A DNA stretch of 64,000 nucleotides from Lasioglossum baleicum (Eukaryota > Arthropoda > Insecta > Hymenoptera > Halictidae): the NCBI RefSeq assembly GCF_051020765.1, contig NC_134941.1:3286001-3350000 (forward strand). The letters are read 5' to 3'. Shown one piece after another: positions 1 to 12,299 of the stretch. The first letter of the stretch is position 1. Each line of letters starts with the position of its first letter. Both the position numbers and the translations under genes were made by a program. The notes below the pieces were generated by a model. It was not told where the DNA came from. It was given only the letters and a program-made list of their open reading frames with translations, and searched no databases.

Positions 1-144
1 AGAAATTACCTTTTTAAATATACAATAGACAGATCGATATTTATTCACTAGAATTAATTTATCGTTATAAAAATACGCTGCTGATTAATTCATCGATATG
101 TTTCGAAAACTTGTGTCCTATTGAATGCTTACAATTTAGATATA
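1..144. other. AT-rich DNA, nothing recognised
   Basis: Short AT-rich flank before the first transposon end. No coding frame or repeat is visible. Confidence 0.5.
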
Positions 145-573
145 CAGTGATGGACACAGAAGTATTGCAACAATTTAAAAGGAAAACCTTTTTTAAAATT
201 AGGAAAACGACTTAAATTTTTTTTTAATATTAGCTTACCGGATGATGTACCAAACATTTTTTTAAATATCTTGGCCAATATCAACAACTCAAGCCTGCCT
301 GACTGTTATGTTGAACTCGTCTTGACATGAACAATTATATTATGTGCTAAAAAATAAGTAGTGCCATTTAAAAACATGAAGGTGACCGTCATTTTTCATG
401 AACAAACTTCCTTCACTTTTTTCTATTGTATTTTGTAAGTGCCCGAAAAAACGTGGCCACAGTTACGTGGCACAGATTGCATACAAGCTGATTACAACCT
501 TAATCATTTGGTCCAACTTTGAAAAAGTGGTATTCATTTTTAAACGGTATCAGAATACTTTCGTCTAGCACTG
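145..573. mobile_element. Tc1-like non-autonomous element (candidate)
   Basis: The left end reads CAGTGATGGACACAGAAGTA just after a TA. The right end, read on the minus strand, is CAGTGCTAGACGAAAGTATT. The two ends share CAGTG and an AAGTATT block in the same register, the usual layout of Tc1-type termini. The left flank has the expected TA, but the right flank is TC, so the duplication is degraded. The interior is AT-rich with no transposase frame. This is an old deletion derivative or MITE; the assignment rests on the termini only. Confidence 0.5.
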
Positions 574-1220
574 TCACATGTTTTCCTTACAGGAGTTTTA
601 TTTAAATTTGGTCATAAATATGTTCAACGTTCAGTTTATTATTGACATTCTAGAATAATGAGAATACTGTATTGATAACATATCTTACAGATTCATGGAA
701 ACGGAGAGGGAACCCAACCAGTTTCCCTCTCTGAATCTAAAAAGTATTTTGAGTGCAGCAATTTCCGACCCCGAAATCATTTCTCCTGGAAAATAAAAAT
801 ACCGCTATAAGAATGATATAAAAATATAGAAGGGAAGTCGCGGAAATAGACGGCAGTTGGTCGGGACGGTAAAAATAAAATCTAAGTCGTCGATTGACAG
901 AAAGTGATCGTAAAAAAAGCGAATCGAAGTAAAGATCCTTAGATTGAGGGACAAAGAACACGGAGTCCTTTTATGTCCCTGTACCGAAGAATGGTGATAT
1001 AAAAGTCATCGCTGCAGCGATTGTTACGCGAGAAATGATCTATTTAACCTAATAAAATTGTCCAATTTGAAGTAATTGACAGGTTCTGCCAGTTTTATTC
1101 AACTTCCAACGAATCCTTTATTTCTCAAACGAAGAAAAATGATCATTCGTTACAATTGTCAAATGCTTTACTATCGAGAAAGATATATATAGTATTTTTT
1201 ACGCTTCTAGAATTTTGTTA
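574..1220. other. AT-rich DNA, nothing recognised
   Basis: No frame with a recognisable protein and no repeat found. The minus-strand open frame at 737-961 has low-complexity composition and no family resemblance. Confidence 0.4.
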
Positions 1221-1650
1221 AGAACATTGATTCATTAAATTTTTTCAATCGTTATTGAATTTGGTCATCCTTGATTCATTTTAAAGTTTATAATTGTTAT
1301 TTACGCACTGTTTAATCTTTAAACGCTTGGACACTTCCAACTTATTACATTTTTTCGATCTTTATTGAATTTGGTCATTCTTGATTCATTTTAAAGTTTA
1401 TAATTGTTATTTACGCACTGTTTTATCTTTAAAAACTTGAACGCTTTCAATTCATTAAATTTTTTCGATCGTTATTGAATTTGGTCATCCTTGATTCATT
1501 TTAAAGTTTATAATTGTTATTTACGCACTGTTTTATCTTTAAAAACTTGGACGCTTTCAATTCATTAAATTTGTTCATCCTTGATTCATTTTAACATTTG
1601 TAATTGTTATTTTATCGCTGTTTAATCTTTAAAAACTTGGACGCTGTTGA
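1221..1650. repeat. 110-bp tandem repeat, about 4 copies
   Basis: The phrase TTGGTCATCCTTGATTCATT recurs at 1261, 1371 and 1481, giving an exact 110-bp period. A fourth copy, at about 1571, has lost roughly 20 bp in the ATCGTTATTGAATTTGG segment. Each unit also carries TTTATAATTGTTATTTACGC and TTTATCTTTAAA. Units two and three are closest to each other and the fourth is the most diverged, as in a decaying minisatellite. No coding potential. Confidence 0.85.
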
Positions 1651-1972
1651 CGATTAAACAGATCCGGATCCCTGTTTTGGTAGGTTTCTTTTCATTTTTC
1701 TAATTGTAATTTTAATGGTATTTTATCTAAACTTTCAATCAACAATTATTGCAATTCACTTACAGTGGATTCAAGAAGTATTTGAACATTAAGTATTCAA
1801 TTCTCGAAAAATTTTCTCTATTTAAACTATGATAATTTCCTAAATATTGCTGTGCAATGTAAAATTGCTAGTTCCGTAATCGATTGTTTATATTGTTGTT
1901 ATCAATGTATATGTTTGTGTACTCTGCCAGTATCAGATTAGTCAGGTGACACTGTGATACATGCACGACAGA
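1651..1972. other. AT-rich DNA, possible transposon end
   Basis: TACAGTGGATTCAAGAAGTA at about 1763 looks like a Tc1-type left terminus, but I found no matching right end, so no element is called. Confidence 0.3.
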
Positions 1973-2056
1973 GGCGACTCTACTATAGAGCTCTTAATCT
2001 GGCGTCTCTGCTGAAGAGTCCTTAATCCGGCGACTCTGCTGTAGAGACATCTTTTA
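1973..2056. repeat. 28-bp tandem repeat, 3 copies
   Basis: Units beginning GGCGACTCT, GGCGTCTCT and GGCGACTCT start at 1973, 2001 and 2029, an exact 28-bp period. The first two include CTTAATC(T/C). Short minisatellite, no coding role seen. Confidence 0.75.
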
Positions 2057-4147
2057 TTGTTTAATAAATGTGTGGACTATTACTGTCTTATGTAATTGTG
2101 CCAACAAATATATTTAATTTTTGACAATTTCACGTGAATGCAGAACTCTCGTATTTTTAACGAGAAAAGCAATATTGTCAGGAGATAGAGTTTGAAGGAT
2201 CAGGATACTCTCAGCTGCTGCGGCACTTGAAATTAGTTAAATGTAACAAAGTGCCCTTAGTAGTTCGTTAACGACATTCCCGCGTTACGTTGGAGAACCT
2301 TAACTTAGATAATGTCAGAAGATTGACATAGTTCTCTGAAATTATTTTGCAAAACCCTGCGAGTGAGCCATATACGTTAAGACGTCGTCTTGACTGCAAA
2401 CTTGTCAGCGAGGTAATATCGAGTATTAGTTCTTTCAAAGAAACTAGTTGGAGTATATAGTCAAAGGTCGCAGAAGATGTAAAAGTATGTTTCATCGTAC
2501 TTTTTTACATTTACGTCGCTATTACATTTGTGTGAGATGTTGATCTTTGATCTCTGAGATTTTGTCTGAGACTTTGTTGCGGGATTCAGATGCAAGCCGG
2601 GTCTCGTGCATCACATCTCACTTGACTTTAATAAAACGTTTGATATCTTCAACCATAATTTAACTTTACCTTGATTCCGTGGGCTTGGTATTCACGATCC
2701 TCCTTCAACCTGGCTTTCCTTTTTCACAATTCGCAAGCAAGATGTACTACACAATCTGCGCTAGTCCTCTTCCAACATGCGTAATATTTTCTGCAAGTTT
2801 TCCAAGGTCAACTTTTCTGTACAACTCCCTCTGAAAGGAAACATTCATTTTAATGGGCGAATTGTAAACTCGACGAAATATGTCCATACATAATGCACTG
2901 AAAAATAGTATCAATTGTATCCTATATTTAAAAAAATATACAGTATACAAACTACAATAGGTATTACATTTAAAGAAAACGCTAAACCTACCATTGCCGG
3001 TCAAATGACCGGTCTGAAATTTTTAATTTTATAGTTATTGACATTATGACGTTGCTTACATGGAAAATGATTCGATTTTCTTTATCCACAAACGCATGTT
3101 GCAATAAAAATTGTACGAAATCTAAATAAATAGATCCTTGTCATTTTTATCAGATAAACATTTCAATCGCTCTCAGTGCTCGGTAGTTTTAGTGTTAATT
3201 CTCTAGACAAAAATTTTGGAAAAGTCCAACGAATGTGGATCAATAAAGTCGTTGAAATTAAAGGTTTCACGAACAAGTGAAATAATAAATAATATTATCA
3301 TGTATCATATCATTAAATATTTATCGTACATTATCTTTTTAATCGCGTAAATAGATTATAAAATATTAAAATTTAATTCTGTAACACAGACATTTTTTTA
3401 CCTTGTATTCAACGTTTGTAGATGAAGGAGTTAACATTTGTGGACAAATTCTGGCTTTCTCAAACCAGGGAGAAACAATAAATATTCTTCTTTTATCATA
3501 AATATCATAGCGCGTTCACTGAAATGTGAAAATTATGAAATAATGTGTGAGCAGCACGAAGAAATATTTTTAATTCTCTAAACAAAAGTTTTAAAAAATG
3601 CGTAAAACATTTGTAAACAGATAAACGCGTTCATAAACCAATGTTTGTTTTCGTTTTGCCGAATTTTACAATAAAACAAATGTCTTAGTTATGCTAAGAC
3701 AACTATTTCTTGTACATTTATGTGTACAAAAATTATTCAAGTGTGGTAAATGGTTAATTATTTCATCAAAGTTAACGTTCTACAATTCTCAAATCTCATA
3801 GCCTCAAAATCGCACAATCTTTTTTCAATTTCAATTTCCATTCGTTACACTCATTGTGATATGTTGAAACCATTTTTATTGTTGCGTATAAACCATTTGC
3901 ACGGCTTGCTGTAACTGGCTTTTTTCAGGTATCTCTGTTGTTTCTACATCGATTGAAAAAATGCTATCCATTGTTCTACATTGCTTTTTTATTTCCAAAT
4001 TGCATTGTTTTAATATTTTAACGATGTTCAACAAATAACGCGATTGAGAAAGCTACATGCAAACAATTAAAATGAATGTAATCTTCTTAATTCAGTATCA
4101 TATACTTAATAAAAAATTCTAAAGTCAATTTTAAGTAAATGCGATGT
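2057..4147. other. AT-rich DNA, nothing recognised
   Basis: Two kilobases of AT-rich sequence. Open frames are all under 90 codons with no recognisable motif. A weak similarity between about 3195 and 3577 (TTAATTCTCTA followed by ACAAAA) may be an old duplicated fragment. Confidence 0.4.
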
Positions 4148-4841
4148 GAAAGTGAGTCGGATTAATATGCGGACGCTTTAAAATAGACGATAACTTTTTT
4201 AATATTGTAGTATACGATCTGAACTTTTTTGGGAAGCTAGAGCAATTACTTTACTACAGGATGTGAAAACAAATAAATTTTCAAAAATTGCAATTGATCG
4301 GAATTGTAGAAAAAGTAGTAAAAGTTGCATTTTACACGTTTTTTGTGTGGGTTTGTATTGAAAATTTAAAAAATACGTTTTGTAGATTTGTGCCAATTAA
4401 ACATATTCTGAAAAATTCGTAAAAATCGGTTGACGTTGCAATGAGCTGCAAACGTTTAAAGATGGTAAAAATTGCAGATTTTCACGATTTTCGGCCTCTA
4501 ACTGTAATAAATTTAGGGATTCTGACATTTTTCAATACCTGTAGTATTTTCCCGCATCAACCGATTTCCATGAAACTTTCACAGTGCATATAATTGATAC
4601 AGACCTGGAAAAAGTACTTTTTAAATTTTCAATATAGGCCCACATAAAAAAGTTGTGAAATGCAACTTTTAGTATTTTTTTCTAAAATTTCGACCAATCG
4701 CAATTATTGGAAAAGTTTTTTTTGACATCCTGTAGTAAATCAATTGCTCTAGCTTCCCCAGAAAAAGTTAAAATCGTATAGTACAATATTAAAAAAGTAA
4801 TGCCGTTTTAGAGCGTCCGAATATTAATCCGAGTCACTTTA
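4148..4841. mobile_element. Foldback transposon of the CAGTGA family, about 690 bp
   Basis: Almost the whole element is one imperfect inverted repeat. The left arm starts AAAGTGAGTCGGATTAATAT and the right arm ends ATATTAATCCGAGTCACTTT with sign reversed. Both arms then carry GCGGACGCTTT-like, CTAGAGCAATT, ACTACAGGATGTGA and AAAAGTTGCATTTTAC blocks in mirror order, meeting near 4490-4510. The termini and layout match the copy at 50060-50649, which is TA-flanked, so I place it with Tc1/mariner-type non-autonomous foldbacks. No transposase is present, and transcripts would form a long hairpin. Confidence 0.8.
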
Positions 4842-5305
4842 TCTACAATTGCTTGAAAATAAGCCCTTAAATTTTCACTACACTGAATGAAGCCACTCAT
4901 CAATCACCAACACTGCTCAGCACTATTCCATTCATTAACGATTAACTCTATTGTCCATCGGATCAACGATGACAATATCAATTTAATATTAATGAGCTGT
5001 TACAATGTCACCATTTACGAGAAACATTCGAGATGTTCGAATGTCCGTTCAATGGTATTAACTGCCTCGAGCATCGAATGCGATCAACAAGTTGTAATTG
5101 TAGTTATCGTTCGACTGGGAATAGTACTACAACACATCGAAATCTAAAACGAGGTTGAAATCAATACCAACTGTTCCCAATGATTTTGGCATAATTACAC
5201 CGAGAACGTTATACATACCGAACTTTACTATTCACGTCGAATACAATCCATTTTGCATTTGTAATAATATATAGAAGCACTTAAATATTCATTTTCAAAT
5301 TATTG
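4842..5305. other. No recognised feature
   Basis: An 86-codon plus-strand frame at 4887-5147 has no family resemblance and is probably chance. Confidence 0.4.
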
Positions 5306-5309
5306 TTAA

Positions 5310-5475
5310 CCTTCGCAAGGTAATGTGGGGTCTCAGAGACCCCAGCTTTAGATTTTTTAAAAGTATTATTCTTTATCACAAATTTATTAAAAACGAGACT
5401 ATTTATGAAATTTATTTGTCGGGGTCTATAAGAGACCCCACCTTACTATTTATGTGTTATTAAACCTTGCGAGGG
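5310..5475. mobile_element. piggyBac-like MITE, TTAA-flanked
   Basis: Flanked by TTAA at 5306-5309 and 5476-5479. The inverted ends are CCTTCGCAAGG and CCTTGCGAGGG. Next to each end lies a GGGGTCT...AGACCCC palindrome (about 5327-5345 and 5418-5438). TTAA target duplication with short CC-starting termini is the piggyBac superfamily signature. At 166 bp it cannot encode a transposase and must have been mobilised in trans. Confidence 0.85.
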
Positions 5476-5544
5476 TTAATCGATAAACGAAAGTCTCCAA
5501 AAAACAGAAGAAAAATGCAGAACTTGCGTCAAGAACCAAATACA

Positions 5545-6100
5545 CTTAATATCAGAAATGTTTAGAATGATATGCATAAAAGATTTTCCAAAAATTATAA
5601 GTTACAAGGTTGCATGCAAGAAGGAAATGCATTTCTTAAAACCTTTAATTTGGGCCCTTAATAAAAACTTAAAATATATGTTTTGTAGATCTATGTTAGT
5701 TATACACATGCTGAAAATTTCATCGAAATCGATTAATATACACACGAGTTACAAGCGGTTAAAAATGGTGAAAATCATAGTTTTACACGACTTTTGATCA
5801 GTTTTATCTTTCGATGCGTGTCGTTTTTTTTTCTGCGTCCACCGATTTCGATGAAATTTTCAGCATGTGTATAACTAACATATATTTGAAATTTTCATTA
5901 AGGGTCCAAATAAAAGGTTTTAAGAAATGCCTTTTCTTTTTTGCATGCAACCTTGTGAATTATAATTTTTGGAAAATATTTTTTGCACATCATTTCGTAA
6001 ACCAATGCTTCCAATTGATTATAAAAAATCAGGTCGTTTGGTACAATTATAAAAAAGTTATTAGTTTTAAAGGGCATTCGCACAGTTTCGTTACCCACTG
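5545..6100. mobile_element. Foldback transposon of the CAGTGA family, left end lost
   Basis: The arms at about 5558-5790 and 5815-6050 are inverted copies of each other, with blocks such as AAGGTTGCATGCAAGAAGG, ACCTTTAATTTGGGCCC and TTTTCAGCATGTGTATAACTA facing their complements across a short loop near 5800. The right terminus ends CCACTG before TA at 6101. It resembles the right end of the 44884-45143 element (GGGCAT-CG...CTG|TA). The matching left terminus is missing, so this copy is truncated. The two open frames over it (plus 5814-6116, minus 5898-6098) are by-products of the palindrome. Confidence 0.75.
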
Positions 6101-6149
6101 TATATCATTTTCATAAAATTCTCTCGCTTATTTCCAATAGTGAAACGGA

Positions 6150-6660
6150 CGTTTAATATTAGGAACTTCGAATGCAATTTCGATCGCTGCACCAGCCGAC
6201 AAAAGTTTCAATCCGCTAGTCCGCCGGCTGCAGTTTCACATCGTTCTTTAATTCAAAGTAAGGCGTGATAACGAAATTTCACAGCGGCCGGCAGTATAAA
6301 ACAGAAATTTCGTGTTCGACTGCGCCCGTAATGCCTCTCAAAATTAGCGGAACGTCGCGCGCGTTTAAGCCGCGAGGGCTTTAGTTTGTATTTATAGACG
6401 AAGAGGGTAGTTCCTCGGATTGCGACTAATTAAGGTGAGGGCGGATATAAATGCTGGGAAGTGTCCGACCATTGAAGCAGAAATTTATTTAAATTTTCAA
6501 GTTTAAAGTGAACTCCACGGTAACTATAAGTTCATTTCTTTTTCTCTCTTGATAACCTCTTTTCGGGCCTCTTATCTCCGGCGCCATCTGAATTTTTATT
6601 TTCGCCAACTTTCGCAATTTGCAATCACCGCATTTTCACATTCATAGGCTCCCTCTTGCG
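6150..6660. other. GC-richer non-repeat patch
   Basis: Composition rises clearly above the flanks, with CG-containing words such as CGGCCGGCAG and GCGCGCG near 6290-6360. No open frame with splice-like borders or protein similarity is recognisable. Candidate conserved non-coding or regulatory host DNA, inferred only from composition and lack of repeats. Confidence 0.3.
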
Positions 6661-7344
6661 CAGAACACGATGCAATAAAAAGTTTCACGACGTCTCGTCA
6701 AGGTCTCATTCGATTTTTCAAGCTCATAAAATTCTGAGCGACGCAAATAAATCCCTGTTTAATTTCAATTTTCGTGAATCAGCATGGAAAAACGTGTATT
6801 CGGATAATGAAACGTTCGCGTTTCCTCCAGATATACATGGAAACGTATTCGCTAGTGAGTAATGGTTGAATACAGAATCAACGCAATATTCTGTGGGCGA
6901 TACAGATTCTGCTTGTTGCGCCAAGATGATGAGAAACCCAACACAACGGTATAAATTGTGGAATATACTGTCCGTGGGTTTACTCTTTTCCCAACGACTT
7001 GCAACCATAACATTTTTGTAGTGTTCTAAATTCTAAGGTGTGGATTTTGTGGAGGTGTTGAAGAGTACGGTATTCTATTTTTTATCAAACCCTGTATTAT
7101 TCTATTTCCCTCGGGCAGACTATTCTACGGAATTGTATTTTCGGACCAGGTTGGTTTTTTCATACAGTTTTCCATGTGGAAAACGTACGAGAAAAGTTTT
7201 GTGTAACCCATTGTTTCACACTTGAATAATAACATCGTCGAAACTATCTATTTGTCTGAGAAAAAATATTTATTATTGTCTATTGTCTACGATAGTTTTG
7301 CGTGACACAGCGACTTGGAAACTGAAGATTGTATCGTCTGTAAT
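6661..7344. other. No recognised feature
   Basis: Several overlapping open frames of 60-94 codons lie on both strands (e.g. minus 6724-7008). None shows a recognisable domain, and overlap on both strands suggests chance. Confidence 0.35.
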
Positions 7345-7460
7345 AACTAGACTACGGATCTTTATGCAAAATATAAATTGTCTGCATCGATTGCAAGAAA
7401 TGGAAACAAAGTCGAATGTTATTTCTTCCCTTAATGATCTTAATAGAGGAGAAATCATAT
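7345..7460. mobile_element. AGACTGCGG-family element, one end
   Basis: Starts CTAGACTACGGATCTTTATG, the terminus shared by the family. It continues with AAATTGTCTGCATCGATTGC and TTCTTCCCTTAATGATCTTA, which match in reverse complement the right half of the copy at 33707-33823. The second terminus is absent, so this is a truncated copy. It has a family-wide A/T-rich interior and no transposase. Confidence 0.7.
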
Positions 7461-7496
7461 ATTGACATGTTCAATTTTTTGAATTATTCAACAATT

Positions 7497-7628
7497 TATA
7501 ATTTGAACAATGTAAAATTGTTGTGTCTATAACAATAGTATGATCATAGGCAGTATTTCTTTGTTAATATAAGAAATATTGCCTTTGATCATACTATTGT
7601 TATAGACACTATATTGTTCAAATTATGT
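7497..7628. other. Near-perfect hairpin, small-RNA precursor or micro-MITE
   Basis: The arms 7523-7561 and 7571-7609 are 39 nt each and pair with one mismatch and one G:T across a 9-nt loop (TGTTAATAT). Pairing resumes outward through TTTGAACAAT / ATTGTTCAAA to about 7497 and 7628 after a small bulge. The size and loop are in the range of an animal pre-miRNA, but a short foldback MITE would look the same. I recognise no known miRNA seed. Confidence 0.6.
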
Positions 7629-9991
7629 ACTATGTGCCCTCTCTTATCACATGGTTTATGGAAATCATTTCTTCATACGATACTTTATAGAATAATGATC
7701 TTGCATGTAAGAAAAATACCTTTTGTAACTTTCGCCAAAGAGGAAAAACTATACAGTATACATTATATAATAAGAAACATTTTTAAAGTGTATTATGTAT
7801 TACAAATTTATTAGGTCGAGTCTGAAGTAATTTCTGTTGCATTATATGAATTTTATCGATCAATACAATGAGCAACACTTATATTACAGTCATTTATATG
7901 TATGTTCACCATCATTTGTAGTAACCTATTACCATTTATCAGATAGCTCGAGCATGAGAAGAGTCATTAGAATGATAAATGCATTATTACAATGTGTTCC
8001 ATGAAACGGAAATTATTTGTGGTCTGACCTAATCGATGCCACGAAATTGTCAGACCAGAACCTATTTTCCTAAATCCATTTTTTAGAAAATTAACGATAT
8101 GATTAGAATTAATTTAGCGGATTTATCTGACAATTACTCGCTAATTCTATCTGTAATTAATACGAGTTTATAGTAGCCAGTATTTCCCATTTTTCGATGA
8201 TCAAATTATCTATCAACAGTTAATTGCATTATTCATTGTATTAAATCATCCGCCAATATTAACTAAAGTAGAATTATCCAGCCATGGACGAACGCATGAA
8301 CGAATAAATGGTGCAAAAAGGAGTTTTATATTTGAATTTTCCGGTAGATAAAATTTCATACGATTTAAGCCTCCATTTGTTTTCGTATTTATTTGCATGT
8401 TATATATTAAATAATATTGTGTGGAAGTCGTTCGAATTGGAATATTCTTTTTCGTCTCGCTCGAACTGAAAAATACATTTCCGACAATTCGAAAAATGTA
8501 GCACGGAAGCCACAGGGTACGTGAAACTAGATAATGGAAAACTACTCGAGAAAGGATGGGAAGTAAGGCCTATCATTATCCTTTACCGTTTTAACACGGC
8601 GACGACGTCCCAAAGCGGTTTAAATGCAAATGCGTTATAAAGCTGACAAGCTTCTGACCGCCCCGCCATTTGTTCGCGGAAGTCGTCCCACTTTCAATTC
8701 TGATTGTAGCCAAATACGTACGTGTGTCGAAAGGATTAGCACTTTAACTACCATGTAAGACTTTTAAGATCATAAGAACTTATTACATCTTTAGTCTTTT
8801 CGTGAAAACGTAGAATATTTAATATTGTGGATTGATTTGCTCCATTTGTGTTTAATCACCCAGTAAGATATAGATTCAAGTTTGTAAAAAATAATAGCGA
8901 ATCGTTCCTTTGCTACACAAGTATTGATTTATTAAGTCAGCGTCCGATAAACATTTCATTCTGCTCGAATGTACATTTTTTGTGTTATGTTTTCCTTATA
9001 ATTGTGTTCTTAATAAATTACTTTTGTTCAATGATCTGTGGCTTGAGATCTTCTACTGTGATATTATATTTCAAACCTTCCACAAATATCTTCTTTTCAT
9101 GTTTGTAGAAATGCAAAATTCGATGTTTCGCATTAATTTCTCTACTTTTTTGGGACACTCTGTACACGTTCTACTTTCTTGGTCATTATCATGTACGAGT
9201 TTTGTAGGTAACAATATGTATAACAAATATATTAATATATACAAATGATTAAAATAGTCTCCTTTTATGTTTTGAAATTCTTCTACTTCAATTTAATAAA
9301 GAACATTATTTTTGATTTATTAAAATTATTGGAAGAAGTACAATTGTAGTTTAATTTATGTTCGTTAGAATCGTCTTAGAACACTTTTATCTTGCATGAA
9401 CGTAGTCTAATAAAAGTTTTAATTTTTTTAGACCAATTCAGAAAGAGTAGTCTTCAGTCTTTGTTTTTCTTTTCAATTGTAGAGCTCGAGAACTAATAAA
9501 AAAAGTGTGTTAAGTTCTATTGTGTATTGATTGATTTTTGAATATTTTTGAAGACTCGGTGAATAAAGGTCCGCAGCTCATTGTTTAGAAAACAAAGATG
9601 CTTTCACTGGGAGAAGAGAACGAAGTAATATTTGAGTTATTTATTTACGTACATGCGTAAAACGAAATCTCAATTTGTTGTGTGCTAATGTAAATTTGAT
9701 TTATCATGTCAAGACTATTTTACGAAGTGTGTTAATTGAATTTAAAGATTTCGTTATTTAACAAGAATTGTAATGTTGTGAAACTGTTAAACGCTAGTTC
9801 GAATCAATTAAAATAACTTTATTATGCAGTATACGTCATTCTGTCACGTGCTGTTAAGCTTGTTGCGGAATTGTCAACAGGCGACTTGAATTCAGTAAAT
9901 GAAAATATACTAATATTCCATATATGTATTTCCATTTTTGCAAATAAATTCCTTTATTTCATTATATTGAGATAAAATCGAGAGTAATTAA
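7629..9991. other. AT-rich DNA, nothing recognised
   Basis: Open frames such as plus 8848-9108 and plus 8982-9248 overlap each other in different frames and show no domain. No repeat structure was found, apart from a slightly GC-richer stretch near 8560-8720. Confidence 0.4.
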
Positions 9992-10229
9992 CAGATTAAA
10001 ACTACAACACTTCCTTTACAGTCAGGGTTGTTCATTAAAATTAGAAAAGGGATTCTCACTTTATTATTTATTTATAAATAAATATATGTACAAATGAGAA
10101 TACTTTACCAGATTAAAACTACACACTTTCTTCACAGTTTGGGTTGCTTTAACGTTACATAAATGTATAGAAAAGGGATTCTCACTTTATTATTTACTTA
10201 TTTATGAATAAATATGTACAAATGAGAAC
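9992..10229. repeat. 117-bp tandem duplication
   Basis: CAGATTAAAACTAC at 9992 recurs at 10109. Both units continue with AACACTTCCTTTACAGT-like sequence, then AGAAAAGGGATTCTCACTTT, a TTATTTA run, and GTACAAATGAGAA. The copies differ by small indels. No coding potential. Confidence 0.8.
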
Positions 10230-11053
10230 AAAAATTTCGAGAATTGCCTCACTACATTTGATAATACCTACAATCCTCAAAAGTAAATTATTACACACAG
10301 TCTATTCGAAAAAATTTCAGAAAATATTTTTTGCATAAAAATTACAATATTTAATAAGTGTCAGCCATTGTCCACTTGCGATTTATTTAGTTTCCAACAG
10401 ACAGTATACGGATATTTAACCAACTCTCTCCGTCCAGTGTTGGATGGCGTGTAGAGTATAATCGGAGTTGGTAGATGTTAATTGCCAAATTCCCTCAATG
10501 GGATTCAAAGAGATGCAAACCCCAATTTCGATTGCAGAACAATGAATTGTCAGGGAGAGGTTCTGTTCACTGATTACGTTATCAAAACCGTTAGTTGTTC
10601 CCCGAAACAAACCGAAAGGATTACGTGGGATCGTACAAACTGCAATCACACAAAAGAACATTTCATGAACGCTCGATTCTTTCCGATAACAGTGGAAACA
10701 TTACTTTAACGTTTGTAGAAATCGTTAAAACATAATTCAATCACTTAAGAAATTACATAAAACTATTTCTGTGACAAAACACTAAAAATTTATTTAAAAA
10801 AAGGACCAATAATTATGAACTAATGCATTAACACTTTATAAAGAAAATCTTCGTCGAAGAATCGATAGTGTTGAAGCCTAGGCAGCATAAATGTTTTAAA
10901 GAGACTATTTGATTGATTGAAAGTTGAAGAATTACCTATAAACCAATAATTACTGTATAATAATAGGCGAGGCACCTAAAACCGGACGAGACTCTCGTGG
11001 TTATATTTTTGTAGGGGGACGCGTAGAGGACATATGAAGGTCACCTCCATTTT
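10230..11053. other. No recognised feature
   Basis: The 10400-10700 stretch is a little GC-richer, with mutually overlapping open frames on opposite strands (minus 10416-10661, plus 10482-10709). No domain is recognisable. Confidence 0.35.
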
Positions 11054-11057
11054 TTAA

Positions 11058-11270
11058 CCCTTTGCACTCGAGCGGCGACTCAGAGGCGTAGCTACTAATT
11101 CTTATACCATTATTCAAAATATTTGTAGCATTATGAAATTTGTATTCAGTAAATTACTAAACGTATTGAATGTTTTATTTAAGAAATTAAGAAAATCATA
11201 AAAAATGAAAATATTTCAGGGCGGAAGAAAAATTCGGTTTTCGAATTAGATTAGCTCCGAGTGCAAAGGG
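11058..11270. mobile_element. piggyBac-like MITE, TTAA-flanked
   Basis: TTAA at 11054-11057 and 11271-11274 flank inverted ends CCCTTTGCACTCG and CGAGTGCAAAGGG. Internal blocks CGACTCAG, ACCATTATTCAAAATATT and AATTACTAAACGTATT recur in the element at 47150-47679, so the two belong to one family. It is 213 bp with no transposase. Confidence 0.9.
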
Positions 11271-11869
11271 TTAAATTAGAATAATATACTCTTCTACGTA
11301 CTATCTAATAGAACGTTTTAAGGCACGTACAGCGACCTACGACTCAAGGTCATTCAAGATTGTTGAAGGTCAACATTCATTATACATAATGAATATACAT
11401 ATGTTCATAATTGCAGAGTGACTCACCTTAAAAGGTAAAAATTGCCTCAGAATTTGAAAAAGCGGCACAACTGTCGACAGATCAATAATAGTAATTCGAA
11501 TAAGTTATAAGCTGATCAAATAATTATAATCAAACAAATCGATCAAGTCCAAATCAAATCAGCAAACATTTTAAGGAAATCGTTACCAATTACCAAAAGC
11601 CAGTACCAAAAAGATAGGGGGGGGGGGATATTAACAATAACCAATGCACTAGCAGAGAGAAATAATTGCGTAATATTTTCCAGCGAAAGATAGCGTGAAA
11701 GAAGCGACATAACTCACGGAACGACCAGATATCGCGAAAGCTACGAGAGTTCGAGTTTCTTCCTGAAAGTTTTTTACCCTCTATTACAGCCGTCTGAGGC
11801 ACCTATTCCCAGGACCATTTATTTTTCCACACGGTTGTTTATACTTTTAAGTTCATACTCGTGTCGCGC
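11271..11869. other. No recognised feature
   Basis: AT-rich sequence including a G9 run near 11618. No repeat or credible frame. Confidence 0.4.
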
Positions 11870-12290
11870 ATGTAGCGGCTGGCTGACCGATGGCGGCGGG
11901 GGGAAGGGACTTCTCGATGCCTTTAAGGAAATCTCATTAAAACCGTAATTACAATTTCGCTGGCGGTGCCATTGCAATAATAAAGTACTTGGTCGTGGCG
12001 CGAAACACTCGAAGCGGAACACGGCAATCCGCCTTCCACTTATTCCTCCCACTCACTTTTTTTCACCCCGTTTCCCGGGCTCCTCAGTTCGTCAGTTCTC
12101 TAATCCATCCTCCACCCCCGCAGCTTTCGTGTTAGCACTTTACCTCCTTCGTTGTTTTCATCTTCGCCGGAGTTTCTTCCGGAATCCTTTGACACCGAAA
12201 CACGTTGCTCGTCTCCCCGATACTTTCTGTTAATCTGTTTACCAGAGGAACGAGTTAACTTGCCATCCTGGTGTTTATTGTACCCTCGAA
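11870..12290. other. GC-richer non-repeat patch
   Basis: CG-containing, pyrimidine-rich stretches (around 11880-11920 and 12050-12130) with overlapping short frames on both strands. No protein or repeat is recognised. Candidate host non-coding conserved sequence by composition only. Confidence 0.3.
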
Positions 12291-12299
12291 CCATTTTTC

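Noticed and set aside
1763..1795. Tc1-type left terminus TACAGTGGATTCAAGAAGTA
   Set aside because: No matching right end or duplication was found within a reasonable distance.
5814..6116. 100-codon plus frame and its antisense partner
   Set aside because: Both fall in the arms of a foldback element, where inverted repeats create matching frames by chance.
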